Origin: Eurosta solidaginis
Taxonomy: Eukaryota; Arthropoda; Insecta; Diptera; Tephritidae
Direction of reading: 5' to 3'
Length of the DNA stretch: 64,000 nucleotides
NCBI RefSeq assembly: GCF_040869045.1
Contig: NC_090323.1
Location: 158,182,426-158,246,425 of the forward strand
Positions 43,590 to 53,770 of this stretch are shown here, one piece after another. A program made the position numbers and the translations under genes. The notes under the pieces are model-generated. The model saw only the letters and a program-made list of their open reading frames with translations, was not told the DNA's origin and did not search any database. The first letter of the stretch is position 1. Each line of letters begins with the position of its first letter.

Positions 43590-45602
43590 CCCGATCTCCA
43601 AGACATGCCAAAGGAAAATGCATGTCCCCAGGGTGGAACATGGAGCTTGAAATTCTTCGGCAGGACTTTAGCAATATTTTTGAACTGGCAAAAGTCGTCC
43701 ACTACATATTTACAAAAAAGTTACTAGTTGCAAAAAGTAACCGGTTTTATATATGTATGTACCGGTTCCAAACAATTAGACAACGGGGTATTTAAAAAAA
43801 AAACAGTCCGAATGAAGAAAACGATTCTAATATAAGTAACTTATTTCTAATTTCTCGGCGGTCAACGTAGTGTGGTGGTAGCGTGCTCCGCCTACCACAC
43901 CGAAGATCGTGGGTTCCAGCCCCGGGCAAAGCAACATCAAAACTTAAGAAACAGGTTTTTAAAATTAGAAAACAGGTTTTCTAAGCGGGGTCGCCCCGTG
44001 CCATGAAAAGCTTCTCAGTGAAAACCCATCTGCCTTGCAGATGCCGTTCGGAATCGGTATTAAACAAGTAGGTCCCGTCCCGCCAATTCGAAGGAAAAAT
44101 TAAATTGGAAAAGAAGTTCTTCGAGGCTTACCATGTCTTATATTTATTTCTAGAAGAAACCGATTTCAAAAAATTAGCCGGTTCTGAAAGGAACCGGTTC
44201 TAAAAAGGTAAGCGCTTCCACAAAACTATCCAGTTCCCTAAAATTGAAAATGGCTGGGCCCTTAAATTCAGCACTAAAAAAAGAAAAGAAAAACGATTTA
44301 TTTTTGTAAACGGTCCAATGTACACATGCATTTGATAAATTTTGCATTGGCGTCAAAACAGTTTGACAATCATTTAATGGGAGCCAAATACTTTCATACG
44401 CTGCATGTGAAGGCTTTTTAAATTTAATACAGTAATTTATCTTGAGATATGGCAGTTTTTCTTTTGTCCACAAACGTTTTGTTTTCATTCAAAGATTTAT
44501 TCACTCAGCGGTTAGATAAACAGTAAATGTGTGTGAGTATGTATGTGAGAAAAGCTCGCAAAAATGGTGTGTTGGCACATAAAAAATTAGCGGAGTTGAC
44601 AGAGGCGACCAAATCCATTTTACAATAGCGCCCTAAACATAGTCAGGATAGGCTGTTTGCCTTCGAGGAATGCCACCTTCCTGTGGACCACTTCATGTTG
44701 TGCAGTCTCGTTTGAAGGACCTGTAAATTGGGTTCTAGGAAGAGCATCAAAAGAACTGCAACCTCTCTGCGGATGTCGGTGGGCAACCGTCAAATACTTG
44801 TCTTACTCGACAAAATACAATGATGAAATATCCATCGCCTTTGGCGATAAAACTTTGTTGAACTTGAAGAAATGAAAGAGCGTATTCTGCCGATAATTTG
44901 TAATGCATCCTTCAGTAGACAAGGGTAGGCGTGCAACCCATTACTATCACCACCACAAAGGTTGAAAAAGCCATTAAAAAGGTAAAGCCCTCTAAATAAA
45001 TAGGCCCAGACCGTAAAGTCATGCAAATACTGAAACACCTTGGCGATGAGGGAGTAAGCTACCACCGGGTGCGCGTTTTCAAATCTTTCGTTGAAGTCCT
45101 TTTTCATTCCCGAACAATAGAAAATGGCAACTACCACTACTAAAACCTGGAAAACGGCTAAGGAAAGTGAGTCATAACGACCGATATCACTCCTCTCGAC
45201 AGTAAGGAAGGCATTGGAAACCGTCCTGCTCCCTCATTTCACTGAGAGTCTTCGCTTAGCTACCCATCAGCATGGCTTCGGCGAAATGAATAGCACTACC
45301 ACCGTGATAAATGCCAGAAACACCCAGATAAATTACGGACTGAACCAGCAAAAAGCCCATCATAGGACAGGGTTCTTGGCACTTGACCTGTCATAAGCTT
45401 TTGACACAGTCAACCACGGCACGCTACTCCAAGACAAAGAAGGCTCACTCCTTCCCCTTGTCTAAGAAAAATGTACCGATTGATTGATTGGTCGACAAGG
45501 GTTCGTTAAGTTTAGGAACGTAACCTCAAAACGTAGTAGAATTGAACAGTGGGTGCCACAGGGTGGTATACTATCCCCACTACTGTTTAATTTCTCGACT
45601 GC
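43590..45602 (+). pseudogene. Jockey-type non-LTR retrotransposon, interrupted
   Basis: Two parts on the plus strand. At 43610-43740, GKCMSPGWNMELEILRQDFS fits the PWWN.EL..LR element after the endonuclease of Jockey-clade ORF2. From about 44850, KAIKKVKPSK.IGPD-like and LLPHFTESLRLATHQHGFGE, then TGFLALDLS and AFDTVNHGTLL, then EQWVPQGGILSPLLFNF give RT motifs in order with several stops and frameshifts. SINEs lie at 43856-44148 and 45614-45976. The second splits the reading right after SPLLFNF, and the element resumes at 45988 until the LTR element at 46059. Confidence 0.82.
43856..44148 (+). mobile_element. tRNA-derived SINE, diverged copy
   Basis: The head (TAGTGTGGTGGTAGCGTG; B-box GTGGGTTCCAGCCCC) and body match the SINE family, with internal deletions around 43990. 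I find no clean target duplication. Confidence 0.8.
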
Positions 45603-45613
45603 AAGATAATGAC

Positions 45614-45976
45614 GGCCACCGTGGTGTGATGGTAGCGTGCTCCGCCTATCACACCGTATGCCCTGGGTTCAACTCCCGGGCAAAGCAACATCAAAATTTT
45701 AGAAATAAGATTTTTCAATTAGAAGAAAATTTTTCTAAGCGAGGTCGCCCCTCGGCAGTGTCTGGCAAGCGCTCCGATTGTATTTCTGCCATGAAAAGCT
45801 CTCAGTGAAAACTCATCTGCCTTGCAGATGCCGTTCGGAGTCGGCATAAAACATGTAGGTCCCGTCCGGCCAATTTGTAGGGAAAAATCAAGAGGAGCAC
45901 GACGCAAATTGGAAGAGAAGCTCGGCCTTAGATCGCTTCGGAGGTTATCGCGCCTTACATTTATTTTTTTTTTTTT
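45614..45976 (+). mobile_element. tRNA-derived SINE with perfect target duplication
   Basis: A 363-bp SINE: tRNA-like head ACCGTGGTGTGATGGTAGCG, B-box GGGTTCAACTCCC, conserved body and an oligo(T)-ending tail. It is flanked by an exact 11-bp duplication AAGATAATGAC (45603-45613 and 45977-45987). It is inserted in the Jockey-type RT pseudogene, so it postdates that element. Confidence 0.93.
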
Positions 45977-46058
45977 AAGATAATGACAACAGGCCCTCCA
46001 TAAGACTACGCATCTACGTCGTTTCTACAATAAAAAGATATCTCCTGAGTCTTTCTGG

Positions 46059-46515
46059 TGTAGTGTAAACAGCCAACAATTTAATCCCAAATATTTAAAT
46101 CAGTCTAATATGCTACCCTGCTACAAAAATAGTCTAAATGTCCATCAATACATAAATATGCATTTGATAATTATTGCTGACATAGGCATTCACACGATTT
46201 AATACAGGTGTGTGTACAACACACAACCAAACAAATTTGAATTCTAGCAAATTTGCAACCATTGCATTTGCCATAGAAGTCACAGCTCAACACAGATGTG
46301 TAGGTACATATTTTGTATCGAGTTGTATGTAGGTATGTAAGTATGTATGCTTAAGGTAGATATGCATGTTAGTATGTATGCTTAAATGTAAATATGTATG
46401 TAAGAATATGTTTAGAATAATTTAATATAAATAAGCTGAAAGATTTGAATAAAGATTCATTCAGAATTCACTCATTAAGGTCACAACTCTTTTTATTGCA
46501 TTTTAATCTTTTACA
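46059..46515 (+). repeat. 5' LTR of the 412/mdg1-like element
   Basis: TGTAGTG...TTTTACA, 457 bp. The first ~100 bp recur at 51485-51585 and the next part at 63881 onward, which fixes the LTR identity. It has a TATA-like TATAAATA near 46425, AATAAAG near 46448 and a TATG microsatellite near 46330-46400. Confidence 0.88.
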
Positions 46516-46528
46516 TCGCGATCCTGCC
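46516..46528 (+). other. Primer binding site, tRNA-Arg-like
   Basis: TCGCGATCCTGCC immediately follows the LTR. It matches the tRNA-Arg-complementary site of 412-type elements (as I recall it) at 9 of 13 positions, so it is a diverged or degenerate PBS. Confidence 0.45.
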
Positions 46529-46567
46529 TATGATTCTACTGGCTGAATTTTCAGCAAACTCTACTAA

Positions 46568-47866
46568 AACCATAATAAATTCCTAAAAAAGCGAGATGCT
46601 AGCCGCGCAGACGGTTTAGATAAGGTAGATATCGTTAAACTATTCATAGAAGAAAAAACGATAGGAGAAAAATATTACAAATGTATTAATAAAAATACAA
46701 AAGTTAAGGCAGAAACAGTAGTAAAGCATTTTAAAATAATAGTTGAAGCATTTAACAAAATAGGAAAAATAATTCAACAGTTAAATGGTAAACTCGACGG
46801 CAATCGAAAAGACCAGGCATATCAAATTTTTTCCAGCATTAGAGACAAATTGGTGTCCTCACTGGCAAGATATGATATAGAATTGCTAGTACCAACGAGT
46901 TTCAAGAAGGAAATAGAAATAGACTATAGCAAATTCCTTCTGGAGTCAGCATCCGATTTAGAAGAGGAACCAAAATTAGAACAAAAAGAAGAAGAAAAAC
47001 AGGAACAAAAGGAAATTTTAACAGAGACGCCAAACTACCAAACAAGAAAAGACAAAATGGCTCAAACCACAGTAGAATTCTTAAAAACGGCTTCGTCCAT
47101 TCTACCTGAGTTTGATGGTAAACATGAGAACTTACATAGCTTCTTAGACGCACTAGATATCCTAGAACAAATTAAGGATACTCATGAGACCATAGCAGTC
47201 TCCATGATAAAAACTAAGCTCAAGGGAATAGCTAGAAACCTTTTGAGCACTGAAAATTCAATACTAGCAATAAGGCAAAAGTTGAGTTCAGCAACTAAAG
47301 GTGAATCTGTAGAAGTTTTGACGGCAAAACTCCTAAACGTCCAACAGCGCAGTAAAACAGCTAACCAGTACACTGCCGAAATCGAAAAATTAACAAAATC
47401 GTTGGAATGTGCTTACATATCAGACGGTCTTGCACCTGATTTGGCAACCAAATACGCCACACAATCAGCTGTAAAGGCTATGTGTAAAAACTCGGCTAAC
47501 GAAAGAGTTAAACTGATAATGCAAGCAGGAACGTTCACATCTATGAACGAGGCTATTTCAAAATTCACGAATAGCTGTACTGAAGTCACGGGTAGTCCAA
47601 ATACAGTGTTACGCCTGACGCGCTCACAACGTAATTACCGAGGTAACTTCCGAAGAAGCTACCAAAATAATAATTATCGAAGTAACCAAAACCGAAGATA
47701 TTACGGTAACACTAACAGATATAATAACAACAATAGTAATAGACAAAATAATAATATCCAAAGACGTAATTTTGGAGGTCAGTCAAGATCATCCAATCAG
47801 AGTAACACAAGCAATCTCCGTAATATAAACCAACAGGAAAACCAGCAAACCCCACTCCAACAGTAA
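46568..47866 (+). pseudogene. gag: gag of the 412/mdg1-like element
   Basis: The frame is open from 46568 to the stop at 47864-47866, about 430 codons, but no in-frame ATG lies near its start, so initiation looks lost. The middle carries the capsid-like segment ILPEFDGKHENLHSFLDALD and an acidic/glutamine run (EEEPKLEQKEEEKQEQK). The C-terminus is extremely Asn/Arg-rich (YRGNFRRSYQNNNYRSNQ) and lacks a CCHC knuckle, as in 412/mdg1 Gag proteins, where basic residues take over nucleic-acid binding. The protease frame overlaps its end at -1. Confidence 0.75.
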
Positions 47867-47868
47867 AT

Positions 47869-50800
47869 TCTAACGGTAATAAAATATGCACATTCAACTT
47901 GCATCTAAACAGCTACATATCTTCCAATACTACCCTAAATAAGTCAACTTCGACGTTCCTGATAGATACAGGAGCGGATATCTCAATAATAAAGAAGGGT
48001 CAAATTGACAGTAATGTCACAATAAATAACTCACAGATCACAGATTTAAAAGGTATTGGCCGAGGCATAACAAGCACACTTGGATCAGTAAAAGCAGATC
48101 TAACAGATGATAGTCTTTTAATACGACATAAATTTCACATAGTAGAAGACAATTTCCCAATCCCATGTGATGAAATTTTGGGACTCGACTTCATTAAAAA
48201 ATATAATTGCATTTTAGATTATAATAAAAATGGGGACAGCCTAATACTACGACCATATGACTACCCAGAAGATATAGTTATACAAATGACAAATAAACCA
48301 ACAATTAATAGCATTACAATACCCGCAAGAGCCGAAGTAATTAGACAGGTTCATATCAATAGTCACAATAAGGAACTATTAGTACCTCATCAATAATTGA
48401 CTAATGGCATTTTTGTAGCCAACACGATAGTAAAATCAAATCAAGCTTTAATAAGAATAATAAATACAACAGATAAACATGCAATCATTCAAGATTATGA
48501 CATCAAAACAGAAAGTTTAGAGGATTATGTAATAATTGAAAATACACCTCACTGTAAAGCTAATAATAAAGAAAAGTTAGAAAGATTGAATAAACATTTC
48601 CCACCATTCGCTAGTAAATCACTCAACACATTATGCTCAGAATTCGTTGATATATTCTCATTAGAAACAGAACCAATTACGACCAACAACTTTTACAAAC
48701 AAAAGTTTCATCTGAAGGATAACACTCCTGTGTATATTAAAAATTATAGAATGAAATAAATAAACAAGTAAATAAACTAATTCAAGATGATATTGTTGAA
48801 CCATCAACCTCAGAGTACAACAGCCCTATTTTATTGGTACCAAAAAAATCTCTTCCGGGAAAACAAGAAAAAAAGTGGAGATTAGTTGTTGATTTCAGAC
48901 AAATAAATAAAAAATTAACAGCTGATAAATTCCCTTTGCCTAGAATAGATGATATTCTGGATCAATTGGGAAGAGCGAAATATTTCTCATGCCTAGATTT
49001 AATGTCAGGATTTCACCAAATAGAACTCAGCCCAGAATCAAGAGATATCACATCCTTTACAGCGGACAACGGTACTTATCGTTTCAAGAGATTACCTTAT
49101 GGCCTCAAAGTAGCGCCAAACTCATTCCAGAGGATGATGATATTGGCATTCGCAGGTTTAAAACCATCACAACCATTCTTATACATGGACGATTTAGTCG
49201 TATTAGGATGCTCTGAAAAACATATGATTAAAAATTTACGGGATGTATTCTCCACATGCAGAAAATATAATTTAAAATTTCATCCGGACAAATGTCTATT
49301 TTTCAGCAAAGAAGTCACTTATCTTGGACATAAATGCACAAGAACTGGAATTTTACAAGACCCAAGTAAATTTAAAATTGTTCAAAATTACCCAACTCCC
49401 AAAAATGCCGATGAATCAAAAAGATTTGTCGCATTTTGTAATTATTATAGAAGATTCATACCAAATTTCGCGGAATACGCCAGGATTCTAACAAGACTTA
49501 GTAAGAAAAATGTAATTTTGAATTGGACAGACGACTGCGAGAAATCTTTTAATTACCTAAAAAATGCATTAGTTAGTCCAAATATCCTACAATATCCCAA
49601 TTTTGATAAAGAGTTCTTTATTACAACCGACGCAAGTGGTTATGCTTGCGGTGCTGTCCTAAGCCAAGAATACGAAGGAAAACAATTACCCATTGCCTAT
49701 GCCTCAAGATCATTTACAAAAGGCGAAATAAACAAAGCCACGATCGAAAAAGAATTAGCGGCCATACATTGGGCAATTATATATTTTAAACCATATGATC
49801 ATCGACCTTTAACGTATTTATTCTCAATGAAAAACCCTTCATCTAAATTAACTAGAATCAGGTTAGATTTGGAAGAGTATGACTTTGGGGTGGAGTACAT
49901 AGCCGGAAAAGAAAATTACGTGGCAGACGCTCTGTCACGAATAGATATCAATGATTTGAAAGAAATGTCAGTACAGGCATATAAAATAATGAAAGTCACG
50001 ACAAGATCGCAAACTAAAAAGAATTCCAGTAATAACAGTAATAGAAATGAAGAGAAGAAAAATCACAAAGAGAACCTTATAATATAAGAAGCGCTTAATA
50101 AATGTGAAGTAAAAAGACTTGTCCAGCTCTTTTTCGATCCTCCGAAATTATATTTCAAAAAAAGAAAGAAAATTTGTAGTGAAATAAATATAGAAAATCA
50201 AATTGTTGAGGCGAAGATTGACTTAGGCCAATTCTTTACCAGGCTTATGGAAAAGGTCGGCAATTTGGGAATTAAGAAAATACAGTTGTCCTTAGGAGAC
50301 AAATTGTTTAATTATACTCGAGTAGACACATTTAAGGAAATAGGTACCAAAGTTCTCAAAAATTTAACTATTGCATTAACTCTTGAGGTTGTGCATGTGA
50401 CGGAAAATGATAAAATTAAAAAGATTTTTCAAAAATATCACGATGATCCTGTTAATGGTGGCCACCCAGGAATCAATCGTACAACTAATAAAATAAGACA
50501 AAAATATTACTGGACAAATATGAAAAATGATATAAGAAAATATATAAAGGAATGCGTTAATTGCAATAAAAATAAAATTTATAAAAATTTAAAAGAACCA
50601 ATGATTTTGACTGAAACACCACCAAAGGCGTTCGAAGCCGTACAAATAGATACAATTGGACCTTTACCAAGATCATTAAATGGAAACGAATACGCTGTCA
50701 CTCTAATATGTGATTTGACTAAATACTTAGTTGCAATTCCTATACAGAGCAAGCATGCAAAAACAGTAGCCAGATCCATATTCGAGAATTTCATATTAAT

Positions 50801-51361
50801 TTATGGAAGTATGAAAACAATAATAACGGATATGGGATCTGAATATAAAAATAGCCTGTTTGAAGAACTATGTAAACTTCTCACCAAACTTTAGGCACTG
50901 TTGAACGTAGCCATAGAACTTTCAATGAATATGTGCGTTCATACATATCCATTAACAAAGATGACTGGGACGAATATCTTAAATATTTTGCATATTGTTA
51001 CAATACTACCCCATCTACAGTCCATAACTATTGTCCATTCGAATTGATCTTTGGCAAAAAACCCCAGACTTACGAATTTTTACAAGAAAATACGGTAAGC
51101 CCATTATACAATTATGAGGCTTACGATAAAGAAATTAAATATATGTTACAAATAGCACAGGATAGAGCCTTTAAATTAGTAGAAGAGACTAAAGAAAAAC
51201 AAAAGATTAGTTATGATAAAAATATTCACTATAAGGAAATAAATATAGGAGATGTAGTGTTAGTAAAAAACGAAACAGGTCATAAGTTAGATAGTAGATA
51301 TAAAGGGCCCTATAAGGTAGAAGAAATCGATGAAAATAATAATTTTACTCTAATACCATAG
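47869..51361 (+). pseudogene. pol: pol of the 412/mdg1-like element, degenerate
   Basis: The protease active site FLIDTGADIS lies near 47960. The RT core with YMDD is at 49182-49193. RNase H (ITTDASGYACGAVLS) begins near 49622. The integrase zinc finger (H..H and CVNCNKNK) lies at 50440-50575. The integrase core has Asp in IDTIGPL and TDMGSEYKN and Glu in GTVERSHR. Lesions: TAA at 48394-48396, a frameshift near 48757, TAA at 50085-50087, and a frameshift near 50880 inside the integrase core. A chromodomain-less tail (NIGDVVLVKNETG..YKGPYKV) ends at 51361. It cannot make a full Pol. Confidence 0.9.
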
Positions 51362-51473
51362 GGTAGAAGAAAATACTAATAATAAAAATAATGACACTTT
51401 AATCCCATCTAGAATAGGAAATGAGGATAAGCACAAATTTCTCATGCATTCTCCAAATGCATAAGCATTCTAA

Positions 51474-51484
51474 AAAAAGGGAGA
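51474..51484 (+). other. Polypurine tract of the 412/mdg1-like element
   Basis: AAAAAAGGGAGA-type purine run immediately 5' of the 3' LTR start at 51485, where plus-strand DNA synthesis would start. Confidence 0.75.
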
Positions 51485-51585
51485 TGTAGTGTAAACAGCC
51501 AACAATTTAATCCCAAATATTTAAATCAGTCTAATATGCTACCCTGCTACAAAAATAGTCTAAATGTTCATCAACACATAAATAT
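51485..51585 (+). repeat. 3' LTR of the 412/mdg1-like element, left part
   Basis: Same sequence as 46059-46160 with two or three differences. Interrupted at the ATAT of 51582-51585 by the nested array. Confidence 0.9.
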
Positions 51586-52301
51586 TGTCACGGATATTAG
51601 CATCACTAAGTTATCCCATCACTAAGGCGATGATAAGGCCATGCCAAGCAGTATTTACGTTAATAATCAAATCAAGTATACACATATATAAGGCAGCCCA
51701 GAGAGATGTCACACACAGATGCATTTACTTATACGCCTATGTGCGCCCGAGAGACTGTAAACTACAAACATTCACATCAATAATTCAATCTTTATGTATC
51801 TACATAAACGAATAAATAATTGCGTCTACACATATGTGCCATGTACGAATACAAGCAGCGGAGAGTCAATGCGCAAACACATGCATATATCTGAGAAGTT
51901 TGAGAGCTACTGGACTAGTAGATTCTGGAAGCGCCTAAAAGATGTATAAAATTGTGCAATTTTAGTTATAGCTGAGAAGTTTGAGAGCTCATGGACAATG
52001 CTAGTACATTCTGGAAAAATGCGAACGAGGAAACCAAAGGGTATAAAAGGCAACAGATGAAGAGGCGCTGTAATTCAGTTTGAGTTGAGCTATCAATCAG
52101 TTTGATTAAGCACGCGATCTGGCGGCCAATAGTAGAGTTTCATTTGAGTTATCAATCAGTTTGGTTATTAAGCCAGCGAGTAGCAAAGTATAAGTGTATT
52201 GTGAAGTACTTTAATAAAGGCCATTTTTCCATTATTCAATATTGGAGTTATTTATTCAACAATTTAGTGATTCGAACTTAGCAGAGGATTGCAAATAAGA
52301 G
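51586..52301 (+). repeat. LTR-A, 3' end deleted
   Basis: It starts TGTCACGGATATTAGC. It matches LTR-B until about AATAAGAGGA, then continues directly into the SAP-ORF start. The last ~20 bp of LTR, the primer binding site and ~35 bp of leader present in the second copy are missing. TATA at about 52039 and AATAAAGG at about 52213 are kept. Confidence 0.88.
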
Positions 52302-52304
52302 GAC

Positions 52305-52487
52305 ATGGCAAAGTTCAGTGAATTGAAGATCCAGCAACTAAAGAAGGAGTTGGAGAGCCGTGGATTGAATACAAGCGGCGTTAAACTTGAACTTCAGGCA
52401 CGGCTACGAGAGGCAATGGAAGCGGAAGGAATTGATGTGGAAGACTATGACTTTCATCTTGATGGTGAGGAAGTAACAAAAATTTAA
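52305..52487 (+). CDS. SAP-domain leader ORF, copy 1
   Basis: A 60-residue ORF from ATG 52305 to TAA 52485. It reads LKIQQLKKELESRGLNTSG followed by VKLELQARLREAMEAEGI. This matches the SAP domain (helix-turn-helix LkxxELKxELkxRGLsTsGxKxELxxRLxxA), a DNA-binding fold of chromatin-associated proteins. An acidic tail VEDYDFHLDGEE follows. It is in the same frame as gag and separated from it only by the TAA. It may be a separate leader peptide or, by read-through, the N-terminus of Gag. The role in the element is inferred, perhaps chromatin tethering of the Gag complex. Confidence 0.75.
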   Translation: MAKFSELKIQQLKKELESRGLNTSGVKLELQARLREAMEAEGIDVEDYDFHLDGEEVTKI

Positions 52488-52532
52488 GAGAAAAACGAAA
52501 CATCGCAGACAGTTACGAGCACAGACTTGAAC

Positions 52533-53720
52533 ATGATTTTGGCTGCAATATCTGCTCAAACATCGACAATCTCATCACAGATGGAATCCCAAGAGACACG
52601 AATTACATCGAAAATTGAAGCACAAGAAACGCATATGTCAGAAATGTCGACACAGATAACATCCAAGATTGAAGCACAAGAAACGCGTATGTCAGAAATG
52701 TCGACACAGATTACATCGAAGATTGAAGCACAAGAAACGCGTATGTCAGAAATGTCGACACAGATTACATCAAAGATGGAGACACAACTGAAAGAACAAG
52801 AGGCACGCATAACAGTACAACTCGAAGCGCAAGAGGCGCGTATATCATCAAAACTCGAAGCACGTATGGACGCGAAAATAACGCAGTTTGAAGAAAAAAT
52901 CGAAGCCGAGGTGGATGCTTTGAGAGGTCGTATACAAGAGTTGCAATTAAACCGCCCAGCTGTTTCAGCAAGCAATACAAAGGTAAAAACACCATCCTTT
53001 GACGGTTCTGTTCCTTTCCAGGTCTTTAAGCTACAGTTTGAGAAGACCGCAGCAGTGAACAACTGGAATGCGGAAGATAAAGTTGATGCACTGTTCGTGG
53101 CATTGAAAGGGCCTGCCGCGGAAATCTTACAGACCATCCCAGAGTACGAGCGGAACCACTACGAAACATTGATGAGCGCTTTAGAGAGACGTTACGGAAG
53201 CGAGCATAGGAAACAGATATTCCAAATTGAGTTGCAAAACCGCTACCAAAAAGCAAATGAGACATTGCAGGAGTTTGCTTCAGATATTGAAAGATTGGCT
53301 CATCTTGCAAATGCAGACGCACCCGTGGAATACACTGAAAGGGTAAAAATCCAGAGCTTCATAAATGGCATACGAGATGTGGAAACGAAGCGGGCTACAT
53401 ATGCGAATCCAAAACTAACGTTTGCTGAAACGGTATCGCATGCACTGACTCAGGAAACAGCCTCACTTTTGAGTAAGCCAGCGTACAAAGCTCATCGCGT
53501 GGAAGTGGAAAAGCCAGACTGGGTAGACGCAATTTTGGAAGCATTGAAGGGTACGCAGCAGAAGAATAATGATGCAGTCAAATGCTTTAAGTGTGGAAAG
53601 CCAGGGCATATTGCGCGTTATTGCAACACCAACCCTAACAGTTCCAACAATGTGGGTGGTCGTAAACGCAGAGCAGAAGGAGATGAGCAAATCTCCAAGA
53701 CAAATCAATCGTTAAACTAA
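52533..53720 (+). CDS. gag: gag, copy 1
   Basis: A 395-residue Gag from ATG 52533. The N-terminal ~120 residues form a coiled coil that includes a 54-bp (18-residue) tandem repeat, ITSKIEAQETRMSEMSTQ, three full units at 52602-52763. The capsid region includes VKTPSFDGSVPFQVFKLQF and FVALKGPAAEILQTIP, typical of Ty3/gypsy capsids. Near the end lies one CCHC zinc knuckle, CFKCGKPGHIARYC, for RNA binding. It ends with the slippery heptamer and TAA 53718-53720. It is intact and 96-99% identical to copy 2 by eye. A start at TTG 52527 is unlikely. Confidence 0.88.
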   Translation: MILAAISAQTSTISSQMESQETRITSKIEAQETHMSEMSTQITSKIEAQETRMSEMSTQITSKIEAQETRMSEMSTQITSKMETQLKEQEARITVQLEAQEARISSKLEARMDAKITQFEEKIEAEVDALRGRIQELQLNRPAVSASNTKVKTPSFDGSVPFQVFKLQFEKTAAVNNWNAEDKVDALFVALKGPAAEILQTIPEYERNHYETLMSALERRYGSEHRKQIFQIELQNRYQKANETLQEFASDIERLAHLANADAPVEYTERVKIQSFINGIRDVETKRATYANPKLTFAETVSHALTQETASLLSKPAYKAHRVEVEKPDWVDAILEALKGTQQKNNDAVKCFKCGKPGHIARYCNTNPNSSNNVGGRKRRAEGDEQISKTNQSLN

Positions 53721-53770
53721 AGCGAGTCAGCAGCAAGGGGCGACAGCTGACTCCCTCAATTGAATGCCCC
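53711..53770 (+). promoter_or_regulatory. Candidate -1 frameshift signal, copy 1
   Basis: Heptamer G_TTA_AAC (53711-53717) in the gag frame directly before the gag TAA, a 6-nt spacer, then a perfect 8-bp stem GAGTCAGC/GCTGACTC (53724-53731 with 53746-53753). Loop GGGGC (53737-53741) can pair with GCCCC (53766-53770), giving an H-type pseudoknot. Pol continues in exactly the -1 frame. Copy 2 keeps every base. Confidence 0.75.

Noticed and set aside
47840..47870. Frameshift heptamer at the gag end of the 412-like element
   Set aside because: GGAAAAC occurs near the gag end but does not allow good -1 re-pairing, and no clear downstream stem was seen.
46059..51484. Env gene in the 412-like element
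   Set aside because: Only ~120 bases without an ORF lie between the end of pol and the polypurine tract.
52556..53137. 193-residue minus-strand ORF opposite gag (and its twin at 58368-58949)
   Set aside because: Exact antisense of the gag coiled-coil repeats; stop-free only because of repeat composition.
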